Source of the DNA: CAVVUC01 sp963751395
GTDB taxonomy: Bacteria > Verrucomicrobiota > Verrucomicrobiia > Chthoniobacterales > Chthoniobacteraceae
Length of the DNA: 64,000 nucleotides
Assembly: GCA_963751395.1 (NCBI GenBank)
Contig: CAVVUC010000001.1
Coordinates: forward strand, 620,001-684,000
Direction: 5' to 3'
In this document: positions 15,443 to 22,612 of the stretch, piece after piece
How positions within the stretch are numbered: position 1 is the first letter of the stretch
Layout: each line of letters starts with the position of its first letter
Notes under the pieces: generated by a model
Databases searched by the model: none
The model's input: the letters and a program-made list of their open reading frames with translations, nothing else
What the model was told of the DNA's origin: nothing
Program-made: the position numbers and the translations under genes

Positions 15443-16896
15443 AGCAGCGCCTTGATGTTGCCCAGCACTTCCGCGCTCTCGGCGTCCAGCGCGGCGATTT
15501 CGTCCATGATTTCCTGCGGGCTGCGGTGCGCGATTTCCTCGCCGCCGTTGGGGTTCTTCACGGACAGATCAAACGTCTTCGGGTCGATGGCCGCCACGTC
15601 CACGCTCCAGCTTTTGGGCGAGTCGGCTTTGGTCTTTTGCAGCGCGATGAACTCGGCGAGGTCGGCGTCGTTGAGCGGGTTGGTCTTGCCCATGTTGCGG
15701 CCGGGGTCGAGCTGGTAGAACCAGACTTTGCGCGTCTTCGTGCCTTTCTCAAAGAAGAGCACCACGGTCTTCACGCCCGCGCCGATGAACGTGCCGCCGG
15801 GGCAGTCGAGCACGGTGTGGAGGTTGCATTCTTCGAGGAGCTTCTGGCGCAGGCTGACGGAGGCGTTGTCGGTGTTGGAGAGGAAGGTGTTCTTGATGAC
15901 GATGCCGGCGCGGCCTCCGGCCTTGAGGATTTTGATGAAGTGCTGGAGGAAGAGGAACGCGGTCTCGCCGGTGCGGATGGGGAAGTTTTGCTGCACTTCC
16001 TTGCGCTCTTTGCCGCCGAAGGGCGGATTGGCGACGATGATGTCGAAGCGGTCCTTTTCCTGCACGTCGGCGAGGTTCTCGGCGAGCGTGTTGGTGTGGA
16101 TGATGTTGGGCGCTTCGATGCCGTGCAGGATCATGTTCATGATCGCGATGACGTAGGCGAGGGACTTCTTTTCCTTCCCGTAGAAGGTGCGCTCTTGCAG
16201 GGCGCGGTCCTGGGCGGTGGTGCGCTTGGGGTTCTGGGCGCGGAGGTAATCGAAGGATTCGCAGAGGAAGCCGGCCGAGCCGACGGCGGGGTCGCAGATG
16301 GTCTCGCCGAGCCGGGGCGCGGTGACGGCGACGATGGCGCGAATGAGCGGGCGCGGGGTGTAATACTCGCCGCCGTTGCGCCCGGCGTTGCCCATGTTTT
16401 TGATCTTGGCTTCGTAGAGGTGCGAGAGCTCGTGCTTCTCGGTCTGGGACTGGAAGCGGAGTTCGTCGATGTGGTCGATGATCTCGCGCAGGTTGTAGCC
16501 GCTCTGGATGCGGTTCTTAATCTCGCCGAAGATTTCGCCGATCTTGTATTCGATGGTGTTCGGGCCGGTGGCCTTTTGCTTGAAGCCGTGCAGGTAGGGG
16601 AAGAGCTTGCCGTTGACGAAGGCGATGAGGTCGTCGCCGGTGAGGGCGGTGTTGTGGTCGATCTTGCCGTCCTTGCCCTTGGGCGCGGCCCACGATTCCC
16701 AGCGGTAGGGTTTGTCGAGGATGTGGGTGTATTTCTTGCCGTCGAGGGCGGCTTCGGTGGCCTTGTCGTGTTCGAGGGCGTCGAGGTATTTCAGGAAGAG
16801 CAGCCAGGAGGTCTGCTCGGTGTAGTCGAGTTCGCTGGTGCAACCGGCGTCTTTCCAGAGGACGTCGTCGATGTTTTTGAAGGCTTGTTCGAACAT
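15439..16896 (-). CDS. hsdM: Type I restriction-modification methylase HsdM
   Basis: The 485-residue adenine-N6 methyltransferase has the N-terminal HsdM helical domain (KNIDDVLWKDAGCTSELDYTEQTSWLLFLKYLD), the SAM-binding segment ICDPAVGSAGFLCESFDYL and the catalytic NPPFGG motif. With HsdS it methylates adenine at the system's recognition site to protect host DNA. It is the first gene of the minus-strand operon; its TGA overlaps the hsdS ATG. The length and all motifs are normal, so modification may persist even if hsdS is damaged. Confidence 0.93.
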   Translation of the reverse strand: MFEQAFKNIDDVLWKDAGCTSELDYTEQTSWLLFLKYLDALEHDKATEAALDGKKYTHILDKPYRWESWAAPKGKDGKIDHNTALTGDDLIAFVNGKLFPYLHGFKQKATGPNTIEYKIGEIFGEIKNRIQSGYNLREIIDHIDELRFQSQTEKHELSHLYEAKIKNMGNAGRNGGEYYTPRPLIRAIVAVTAPRLGETICDPAVGSAGFLCESFDYLRAQNPKRTTAQDRALQERTFYGKEKKSLAYVIAIMNMILHGIEAPNIIHTNTLAENLADVQEKDRFDIIVANPPFGGKERKEVQQNFPIRTGETAFLFLQHFIKILKAGGRAGIVIKNTFLSNTDNASVSLRQKLLEECNLHTVLDCPGGTFIGAGVKTVVLFFEKGTKTRKVWFYQLDPGRNMGKTNPLNDADLAEFIALQKTKADSPKSWSVDVAAIDPKTFDLSVKNPNGGEEIAHRSPQEIMDEIAALDAESAEVLGNIKALL

Positions 16897-17009
16897 GGAG
16901 GGGAAGCGCTAAAGGTGAACCAACAAGGAAGAATAAAATCGGAAAAATAAATGAGGAACTCGCGAATAGCCAGAGGATACCAGTCTCGCAAACTTTCGGA
17001 ATACCCAGC

Positions 17010-17786
17010 ATGAAATTCAAACAGTTCCAGATCGACCAAATCGCCCGGGCCGCGCTGGTGGACGGTTGCATCGGCGATTGGGAGCCGGGGCTTGGCAAGA
17101 TGATCTTCGCGATCGCGTGGCCTCTCATCAAGCGCGCGCGGCGCTGCCTCATCGTCGCCCCCGGCCAGCTTCACCGGCAGTTCCGCATCGAGGCGATGGA
17201 GAAATTCGGGATTCATTTGACCGGGTTGCGGCACCATGAGCAGATCCGGCGATATGGGATCGACCGGAGGTTGAGGGTTGATGGAACGGCGAAGCCTTTG
17301 GTTGATCGAAAGACCCTCAACCCTCAACCATCAACCCGCTTCTTCCTGACCTCGTATCACGACCTTGGCCACAACAACACCGCTGGCGGCACCGTACCGC
17401 CGCTGGCAAAATTCCTCGCCGATCTCGGCAAGGCGGGCGCGGGATTCGATTGCGTGGTCATCGACGAAGGCACCCGGCTCCAGGCCAACGAAACCCACGT
17501 CGCCAGCGGCGTGCGGATGCTGCGTCCCAAATACCGCCTCGTCCTCACCGGCACGCCGATCAAGAACCGGCTCGAAAGCATCTACTGGCTGCTGTGGTGG
17601 GTGGCAGGGGCGGGGGAAGAAAATGACCAAATCCCAATGACCAATGACGAAAAGAAGAAACCTCCTGCTGGCACTCAGGCATCAGGTTTCAAGTCTCAGC
17701 CCTCTCTTCGCTTTCCCTATCCCGGCACCGCCAAGGCCCGCGAACTTTTCGCCAACCAGCATTTGATGATTGAACACACCGTATGA
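17010..17786 (+). CDS. SNF2-type helicase, N-terminal half
   Basis: These 258 residues carry the first RecA-like lobe of an SNF2-type DNA translocase. The motifs are QIDQIARAALVDGCIGDWEPGLGKM (motifs Q and I, with GLGKM instead of GKT), CLIVAPGQL (Ia), VVIDEGTRLQ (II, DEGT in place of DEAH) and LVLTGTPIKN (III). A type A repeat is inserted in frame (residues of about 88-110), and a second repeat segment lies near 207 (NDQIPMTNDEKKK). The frame stops after FANQHLMIEHTV at 17786, where the second lobe should follow; that lobe continues in another frame at 17839. The gene is therefore split, probably by a frameshift. Confidence 0.7.
   Translation: MKFKQFQIDQIARAALVDGCIGDWEPGLGKMIFAIAWPLIKRARRCLIVAPGQLHRQFRIEAMEKFGIHLTGLRHHEQIRRYGIDRRLRVDGTAKPLVDRKTLNPQPSTRFFLTSYHDLGHNNTAGGTVPPLAKFLADLGKAGAGFDCVVIDEGTRLQANETHVASGVRMLRPKYRLVLTGTPIKNRLESIYWLLWWVAGAGEENDQIPMTNDEKKKPPAGTQASGFKSQPSLRFPYPGTAKARELFANQHLMIEHTV
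17270..17338. repeat. Type A repeat inserted in frame in the helicase gene
   Basis: Complementary arms GGTTGAGGGTTGATGG and CCTCAACCATCAACC flank the core AACGGCGAAGCCTTTGG. The complete hairpin element lies inside the coding region and keeps the reading frame. Confidence 0.85.
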
Positions 17787-17838
17787 AGGCTAGCAGTGGC
17801 CTTTCATCAGTGATTTGCGTTCCTGCCCGCCATTCCTC

Positions 17839-18870
17839 ATGCCCAAAACCACCACCCGACGCACCGCGCGCATCACCAACGTCCATCATCTCTGGGAGAT
17901 CATCAGTCCGCTCCTGATTCGGATGCGCAAGGCCGATTGCGGCGAGGATCTGCCGCCGAAGATCCTCAAGCCGATCATCCTCCAGCCCGGCACCACCCAG
18001 GCGAAGGTGTATCGCCAGCATTTGCTGCATCCGCCGCTCTTTTCGCAGCGAGGCAACCCCACGCGCGGGTTCGGACAGGTGGCCCTCCAGCTCAACCTGC
18101 TCCGGCAGGCCGCGCTCTGCCCGCACGCCGCCGCGCTCGGTCGCGTGAAGTCCGGCGGGCCGGGACCGCGTCGGTCGTGGACGGATTTCAATCCGAAACT
18201 CGCCGCCAATCTCGCCCTGATCGCCGATCTGCTCCACAAGGGCGAACAGGTGCTTGTCGGCTCGCCTTTCCGCGAGTATTCCGACGCCCTGCATTACCGG
18301 CTGCGCGAGGCGGGCGTCTCCAGTTTGCTGCTGGACGGCCGCACCGCGCCCCCGGTGCGCGGCGAGCTGGTGGAAGGCTTCAAAAGCGGCGCATCCAGCG
18401 TGCTCGTGGCGGGCCTCGACGCGATGGGCGAGGGTTACAACTTCGACAACTGCGCGCACCTTGTCCTCCCCGCGCTTTCGTGGGCGATGGACGCCAACGA
18501 ACAGTTCATCCACCGCATCTGGCGGCTCACCTCGACGCGCCCGGTCACGATCTACACGCTGGTCATCGCCGGCACGATCGACGAGCGCCTTTACGCCTCG
18601 TTTGCCGAAAAATCGACCTCGGCGCAAATGGCGATCGACCGCGCCCTGTTCCACGACGACGTGCATGAGTTGAACTTGAGCGCGCTCCTGAAAAAAGCGG
18701 TGCGCGACTTCAAGCCCAACGCCGCCACCCTAGACGAATCCGCCATGGAGGAACAATGGACGGCGAAACTGCGGGGGCGATTGGCCGCTGGGGAGGCGAA
18801 ATATGAGAATTGCCGGTTAAATTGGGCTGCAACGGCATCCAAAATCGAAAATGACAGGGTCGCTGCATAG
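17839..18870 (+). CDS. SNF2-type helicase, C-terminal half
   Basis: These 343 residues carry the second RecA-like lobe: VHHLWEIISPLLIRMRKADCGEDLPPK (the linker typical of SNF2 proteins), EQVLVGSPFREYSDALHYRL (motif IV), ASSVLVAGLDAMGEGYNFD (motif V) and NEQFIHRIWRLTST (motif VI). The C-terminal tail is helical. The lobe lies in a different frame from the N-terminal half, with about 50 bases between the stop and this ATG. The two were probably one protein of about 600 residues. It could translocate on DNA only if both halves associate or the break is a sequence error. Confidence 0.7.
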   Translation: MPKTTTRRTARITNVHHLWEIISPLLIRMRKADCGEDLPPKILKPIILQPGTTQAKVYRQHLLHPPLFSQRGNPTRGFGQVALQLNLLRQAALCPHAAALGRVKSGGPGPRRSWTDFNPKLAANLALIADLLHKGEQVLVGSPFREYSDALHYRLREAGVSSLLLDGRTAPPVRGELVEGFKSGASSVLVAGLDAMGEGYNFDNCAHLVLPALSWAMDANEQFIHRIWRLTSTRPVTIYTLVIAGTIDERLYASFAEKSTSAQMAIDRALFHDDVHELNLSALLKKAVRDFKPNAATLDESAMEEQWTAKLRGRLAAGEAKYENCRLNWAATASKIENDRVAA

Positions 18871-18933
18871 GTCATTTTTCGCACCCTTCGCCAAACGGCC
18901 CCTGATTTTCAGGCACTTGCGCTCCGCGAGACA

Positions 18934-18966
18934 GGGGTTGCAGGGGTAGGCAGGGGTTTTTTCTCC
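18934..18966. repeat. Left arm of a GGTTGC-word hairpin split by the IS630 element
   Basis: GGGGTTGCAGGGGTAGGCAG followed by a T-run is complementary to AAAAACCCTAGCAACCCTAG at 20166-20190 on the other side of the insertion sequence. Confidence 0.6.
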
Positions 18967-19003
18967 ATTCCCACCTATAGATTTCCAATTACACGATCTA
19001 TTA

Positions 19004-20115
19004 TCTACTTGCATAAGTCCGAGTATTTACCTGCAAAGCTCTTCGCGCGGAAATTGACCTTCGTCCACTCGAAGGGCGCGGCGTCCTCATTGTAGGCGGC
19101 GATGAACGCGTCGATCTGCGCGATCAACTCCTTGACCGAACGAAAGCTCGCCCCGCGCAGCGCCTTGGCCGTAAGGATGCTGAACCACACCTCGACCTGA
19201 TTGAGCCAGGAGGCGTGCGTGGGCGTGAAATGGAAATGCACGTTGGGATGCGCCTTGCGCCATGGCTCCTGCTCCACGCGATGGGTGCTCAGATTGTCGA
19301 GGATGACGTGCAGTTCCCTGTCCGGATGCGCGGCGACCAGCCGGTCCATGAAGGCCAAAAACTCCACCCGTCGCTTGCGTTTGAAATGGCCCCCGAGCAC
19401 TTGCCCGGTGGCCACATTGAGCGCGGCAAAAAGAGTGCTCGTTCCATGGCGTTTGTATTCATGGGCAAAGCCGGTGAGCGCCCGGCCGCCAGGCATTTTC
19501 AGCCAGCCCTGCGCGCGCTCCAGAGCCTGGATGCAGGGCTTCTCGTCGAAACTCAAGACGACCGCATTCTGCGGTGCCGCAAGGTAAAGGCCGACCACGT
19601 CGGCGGCCTTCTGGGCAAACTGCGGATCGGTGGAAACGTACCAACTGCGCCTCCGCTTGAGACTGATCCCGAGGGTGCGCAGCACCCGCCAGACCCGATC
19701 CGCGCTCACCTCCAGCGCCCGGGCCAGCAACCGTCCATCCCAGCGGACGTGCCCGGCCGGCGCGGGCCGGTCAAGTTGCGCGAGCAGGCGGGCGCGAAAC
19801 TCATCCTCATCGAGCGTGGGCGGGCGTCCCGGACGATGATCATCATGCAAGCCGCTCAAGCCCTCGCGCTCGAAGCGCGTGCGCCACTTGCTCACCATCG
19901 CCGGCCCCACTTGTAATTGCCTGGCGATCTCCTTTGAGGCCATTCCTTCGGCGGCGCGCAGGATGATTTGGGCGCGTTGCAGATGGCGCGCTTGGCCTTT
20001 GGGTTTGTGCAGGGTCGCTTGCAGTTGCTGCCGCTCGTCCCGGCTCAGTGTAATCTCAGTCGCATGCTTGGGCATGCTTTCCATCTTTGTTACGCTCCAT
20101 ATTTATGCAAGTAGA
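19004..20115 (-). mobile_element. IS630-family insertion sequence with terminal inverted repeats
   Basis: The ends TCTACTTGCATAAG (19004) and its inverse ending TTTATGCAAGTAGA (20115) are near-perfect inverted repeats. TA dinucleotides at 19002-19003 and 20116-20117 are the expected IS630 target duplication. The element is about 1.1 kb with one transposase gene and looks complete. Confidence 0.9.
19005..20084 (-). CDS. IS630-family transposase
   Basis: This 359-residue protein has N-terminal helix-turn-helix parts (KEIARQLQVGPAMVSKWRTRF) and a DDE nuclease core with catalytic residues in LSFDEKP, VILDNLSTH and WLNQVEVWFS. It cuts and joins DNA at TA sites. The length is normal for the family and no break is seen. 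The TAG stop lies within the left terminal inverted repeat, one base from the element end. The element sits between the helicase and the 125-residue gene and faces away from them. Confidence 0.93.
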   Translation of the reverse strand: MESMPKHATEITLSRDERQQLQATLHKPKGQARHLQRAQIILRAAEGMASKEIARQLQVGPAMVSKWRTRFEREGLSGLHDDHRPGRPPTLDEDEFRARLLAQLDRPAPAGHVRWDGRLLARALEVSADRVWRVLRTLGISLKRRRSWYVSTDPQFAQKAADVVGLYLAAPQNAVVLSFDEKPCIQALERAQGWLKMPGGRALTGFAHEYKRHGTSTLFAALNVATGQVLGGHFKRKRRVEFLAFMDRLVAAHPDRELHVILDNLSTHRVEQEPWRKAHPNVHFHFTPTHASWLNQVEVWFSILTAKALRGASFRSVKELIAQIDAFIAAYNEDAAPFEWTKVNFRAKSFAGKYSDLCK

Positions 20116-20163
20116 TACTATATTAAATATCTCAAACGTTCTTTTTTTCATCCATCCAAGTCC

Positions 20164-20191
20164 TCAAAAACCCTAGCAACCCTAGCAACCT
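20164..20191. repeat. Right arm of a GGTTGC-word hairpin, ending at a start codon
   Basis: CCCTAGCAACCCTAGCAACC words stand one base before the ATG at 20192 and pair with 18934-18966. The matching words AAGGGTTGCAAGGGTCGC continue inside the gene. Confidence 0.6.
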
Positions 20192-20569
20192 ATGTCATTT
20201 ACTCTGGAAAAATCAGGGAAGGGTGGGGTGAAGGGTTGCAAGGGTCGCAAGGGTCGCAGCGGTGAAATCCCGCCGGAGGAAGTCTTTTTTGCCCTGCAAG
20301 CCTACAAGCGCCGCAAACTGGAGCCGCGACCGTCGCGTTGGCGCTGTGTCGGTGATCCCGAAGCCTTCGGGGCGCAGAGCATCGTTCAGCTTTTGAACGA
20401 AAAGGACGAGGTTCTGGCCGACTGCTGGACACCCTTGCACGACGGCAAGGGCAGGAAAACGCGCATCCGCATCGTGCTGTCCAGCCGGGGCCAGCGTCCC
20501 CGGCTACAACCGGACGACGACCTTAGCTGGTTGCCTGACCCGCAAACAACGGATCGCGCGGCGGACTGA
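20192..20569 (+). CDS. Hypothetical protein (125 residues), repeats at both ends
   Basis: The N-terminal 24 residues (GKGGVKGCKGRKGRSG) are encoded by GGTTGC-type words. A plausible folded core follows: PPEEVFFALQAYKRRKLEPRPSRWRCVGDP, then QSIVQLLNEKDEVLADCWTPLHDGKGRKTRIRIVLS. The tail contains a type B repeat (SSRGQRPRLQP). The core has a helix and three strands but no recognisable motif. It converges on the terminase fragment with a 47-base overlap. It may be a repeat-invaded remnant. Confidence 0.45.
   Translation: MSFTLEKSGKGGVKGCKGRKGRSGEIPPEEVFFALQAYKRRKLEPRPSRWRCVGDPEAFGAQSIVQLLNEKDEVLADCWTPLHDGKGRKTRIRIVLSSRGQRPRLQPDDDLSWLPDPQTTDRAAD
20482..20513. repeat. Type B repeat inside a coding frame
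   Basis: GCCGGGGCCAGCGTCCCCGGC is a self-complementary type B unit within the 125-residue gene. Confidence 0.8.
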
Positions 20570-21203
20570 GAATCTCCGTGACGGCGGCACAGATCACCTG
20601 CATCAGCTCGCACGAGGCGTAGTGGTCCTCCCGCTTTTTGTGCCACTCGGGATGCTCGACGTTCCGCGCATCGACACGATAACGCTTCTCGTAGGCGGTG
20701 ACCTGCAAGGCGTAGGGAATTTCCTCCGGCGCGCCGGCCACGTCGATCGACAGCACGCTCGCGCCGGGCTGCGGCAACTGCCAGTCACCCGCGATGCCAT
20801 GATGAAAGTTCGCCAGACGGTCGAGCGCGCTCGGTTTGCTCCAGAGATACTGCTTGATCGGGCGCACCCGGCGCTCCATCGAGGTGCCGATGGCCGGGTC
20901 GGCGTCGGAGGTCGTGTAAATGAAGTTGCGGTCGCCGATCTTGAAGAACGGTTTCTCGTCGCCGCGAAACGCCTTCCAGCGGTAGCCGCTTTCGATCACG
21001 TATTTATAGACCTCGCCCGACCAGTTCGCGCAATCGAGAGCGACGTTGTCCGGCGAGACGCTCCATTCGGTGTGAAGCTGCCGCAGCTCGTCGATGCTCC
21101 ACACTTTCGCCCAATGCAGCAGCCGTGAAGCGCCGTAAAGCCCCCACGCCCGGATGACTCCCGTGCCGTTGGCGGCTGGAGAATCCGAATTCCGACGTGC
21201 CAT
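20523..21203 (-). CDS. Phage terminase large subunit, C-terminal (nuclease) fragment
   Basis: These 226 residues resemble the nuclease half of GpA-type terminases. GVIRAWGLYGASRLLHWAKVWSIDELRQL matches the strand-turn-strand after the ATPase domain, VALDCANWSGEVYKYVIESGYRW gives the catalytic-aspartate strand (IDSGYRT-like) and HKKREDHYASCELMQVICAA is the closing N/D-H-x-x-D-C-type helix. The packaging ATPase half is absent: the frame begins with a short unrelated start, and no matching frame lies upstream. It is therefore a truncated phage remnant. Whether it is expressed is unknown. Confidence 0.6.
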   Translation of the reverse strand: MARRNSDSPAANGTGVIRAWGLYGASRLLHWAKVWSIDELRQLHTEWSVSPDNVALDCANWSGEVYKYVIESGYRWKAFRGDEKPFFKIGDRNFIYTTSDADPAIGTSMERRVRPIKQYLWSKPSALDRLANFHHGIAGDWQLPQPGASVLSIDVAGAPEEIPYALQVTAYEKRYRVDARNVEHPEWHKKREDHYASCELMQVICAAVTEILSPPRDPLFAGQATS

Positions 21204-21607
21204 AAGTGGGGAGTTTTAGCCGATGAAAGCAATTTTGCGGGAGAGTGGCGCATGGTTTTCATGTTCCCCGATCACAGTAAACAGCCGGGTCAGACAAATG
21301 CAGTCCGAGGCGGCTTCGTGGGCCGGAAAAGCCTGACAAAACCATGACAAACGGCTTAACGGTTAATCAATTCCATGAGATAAGAGCCTTTGCCCTTCAG
21401 CAATAACCGGCACAACAACAACAACTAACGAATAGGGTAAAAAAGCCGGAGCACTTCCGTGAAACGCCGGGGCGCGTGTGTAACCCGCCCCCGCCATGCG
21501 GCTTACACAGACGCCCGATTCCCGTCATCTGAACGTGCAAATCGTATCACAGCGGCGCGCGTTTTTCACCGCGACCAACTGGTCTCTGCGCGCGCGAGCA
21601 GGAACCG
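21204..21607. other. Intergenic stretch, probable boundary of the accessory region
   Basis: I see no gene, RNA or strong repeat in these 404 bases. The sequence separates phage- and plasmid-like genes from ordinary chromosomal genes. I searched by eye for a tRNA end or a direct repeat marking an integration site and found none. Confidence 0.5.
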
Positions 21608-21937
21608 TTAATAGCGCGGCACCGATGGGTCGATCTCGAGCGACCACGCCTCAATCCCGCCGTGCAAGCTGAACACGTCTTTGTAGCCGAGAGCGGCGAG
21701 AAACTCCGCCGCCCGCATCGAGCGCATGCCGTGGTGGCAATACGTCAGGATCGTCTGGGTTTTGTCCTGGAGCTTCGCGGGCGCTTCCGTGCGAAAAACA
21801 GAGAGCGGGATCAACTCGCTGCGCTCGATTTTGCAGATCGCGTACTCGTCCGCTTCGCGGCAATCCACGAGGCGAACCGACGCACCGGAGTCGAGCAGCG
21901 ACTTCGCGTCCTGAACGCTGATTTCAACCGCAACCAC
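21608..21937 (-). CDS. Rhodanese-like domain protein
   Basis: This single-domain rhodanese has 109 residues: VRLVDCREADEYAICKIERSELIPL, then the active-site loop TYCHHGMRSMRAAEFL, and LHGGIEAW at the end. The cysteine of CHHGMRS would carry a persulfide in sulfur transfer. No signal peptide is present, so it is cytoplasmic. It starts four bases after the end of the preceding minus-strand L,D-transpeptidase gene and may be cotranscribed with it, although the functions are not obviously linked. Confidence 0.92.
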   Translation of the reverse strand: MVAVEISVQDAKSLLDSGASVRLVDCREADEYAICKIERSELIPLSVFRTEAPAKLQDKTQTILTYCHHGMRSMRAAEFLAALGYKDVFSLHGGIEAWSLEIDPSVPRY

Positions 21938-21940
21938 GGT

Positions 21941-22537
21941 TTAGTAGGAGATAATGACCGGCGTGCCGGTGGAGACGTTGCGGAAAAATGCCTCGGCCAT
22001 GAACTCCGGCATGCGAATGCAACCGTGCGAAGCGGGGTAGCCCGGCAGGAAGCCGGCATGCATTCCGGTGCCACCGTGAACGCGCATGAAATACGGCATT
22101 TTGGCCCCGTCGAAGATCGCGCCCGGGGGTTTCGGATCTTTTTTTGTATCGATGTCCTTCAGGATGACGTTCCCGTAGCGATCGACGTAATCGCCGTAGA
22201 GCGTGGACTTATGGTCCTTGTCCTTTTGAATGATCTTGAACGAGCCGGACGGCGTATCGAAACCTTCGCGTCCTGTCGAGACCGTCGAGACGCCGACAAG
22301 TTCGCCTCCTTTGTAGAAATAAGCGCGCTGCTCGCCGAGGCTGATGCGAATGGATGGCCTCCCGGGGACACCATCGCCATCCCAGTAGGAAACGGTGTCG
22401 AAATTCGTCCTTCTCGCTCCATAGGTTCCGGTCGATCCCAAGTATTGTGTTTCGGCATACCGCGGGTCTGTGCCGCAGCCGGTGCTGAAGCAAACGACGA
22501 ACAAAAGGCCGATGAAGGACAGAAACTGTTTGGGCAT
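21941..22537 (-). CDS. L,D-transpeptidase lipoprotein (YkuD domain)
   Basis: From the ATG at 22537 the product is 198 residues. It has a lipoprotein signal (MPKQFLSFIGLLFVVCFSTGC, acylated at the Cys) and a YkuD domain ending in MHAGFLPGYPASHGCIRMPE, with the catalytic cysteine in SHGCIRM and the upstream histidine in MRVHGGTGMHAG. The family makes 3-3 peptidoglycan crosslinks or attaches proteins to the wall. A longer frame upstream would bury the signal sequence. A second L,D-transpeptidase is at 26622-27209, with two solenoid proteins between. Confidence 0.92.
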   Translation of the reverse strand: MPKQFLSFIGLLFVVCFSTGCGTDPRYAETQYLGSTGTYGARRTNFDTVSYWDGDGVPGRPSIRISLGEQRAYFYKGGELVGVSTVSTGREGFDTPSGSFKIIQKDKDHKSTLYGDYVDRYGNVILKDIDTKKDPKPPGAIFDGAKMPYFMRVHGGTGMHAGFLPGYPASHGCIRMPEFMAEAFFRNVSTGTPVIISY

Positions 22538-22612
22538 AACCGATTTGAGCGTGCGCAATAAACCCACTGGCCGGGGATGCGTCAATAGTGAATGCGGAGA
22601 AGGAAGCTGCCG

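Noticed and set aside
15526..16950. A 474-residue open frame antisense to hsdM
   Set aside because: It is rich in V, G, D and E without any domain and mirrors the GC-rich third positions of hsdM. It is a shadow frame. The same holds for long antisense frames over hsdR (10630-12399), the ATPase (1735-2862) and the solenoid genes (25038-26357).
21204..21607. Attachment site of the left accessory region
   Set aside because: No tRNA end or direct repeat matching the other side could be found by eye, and the left end of the region is outside the window.
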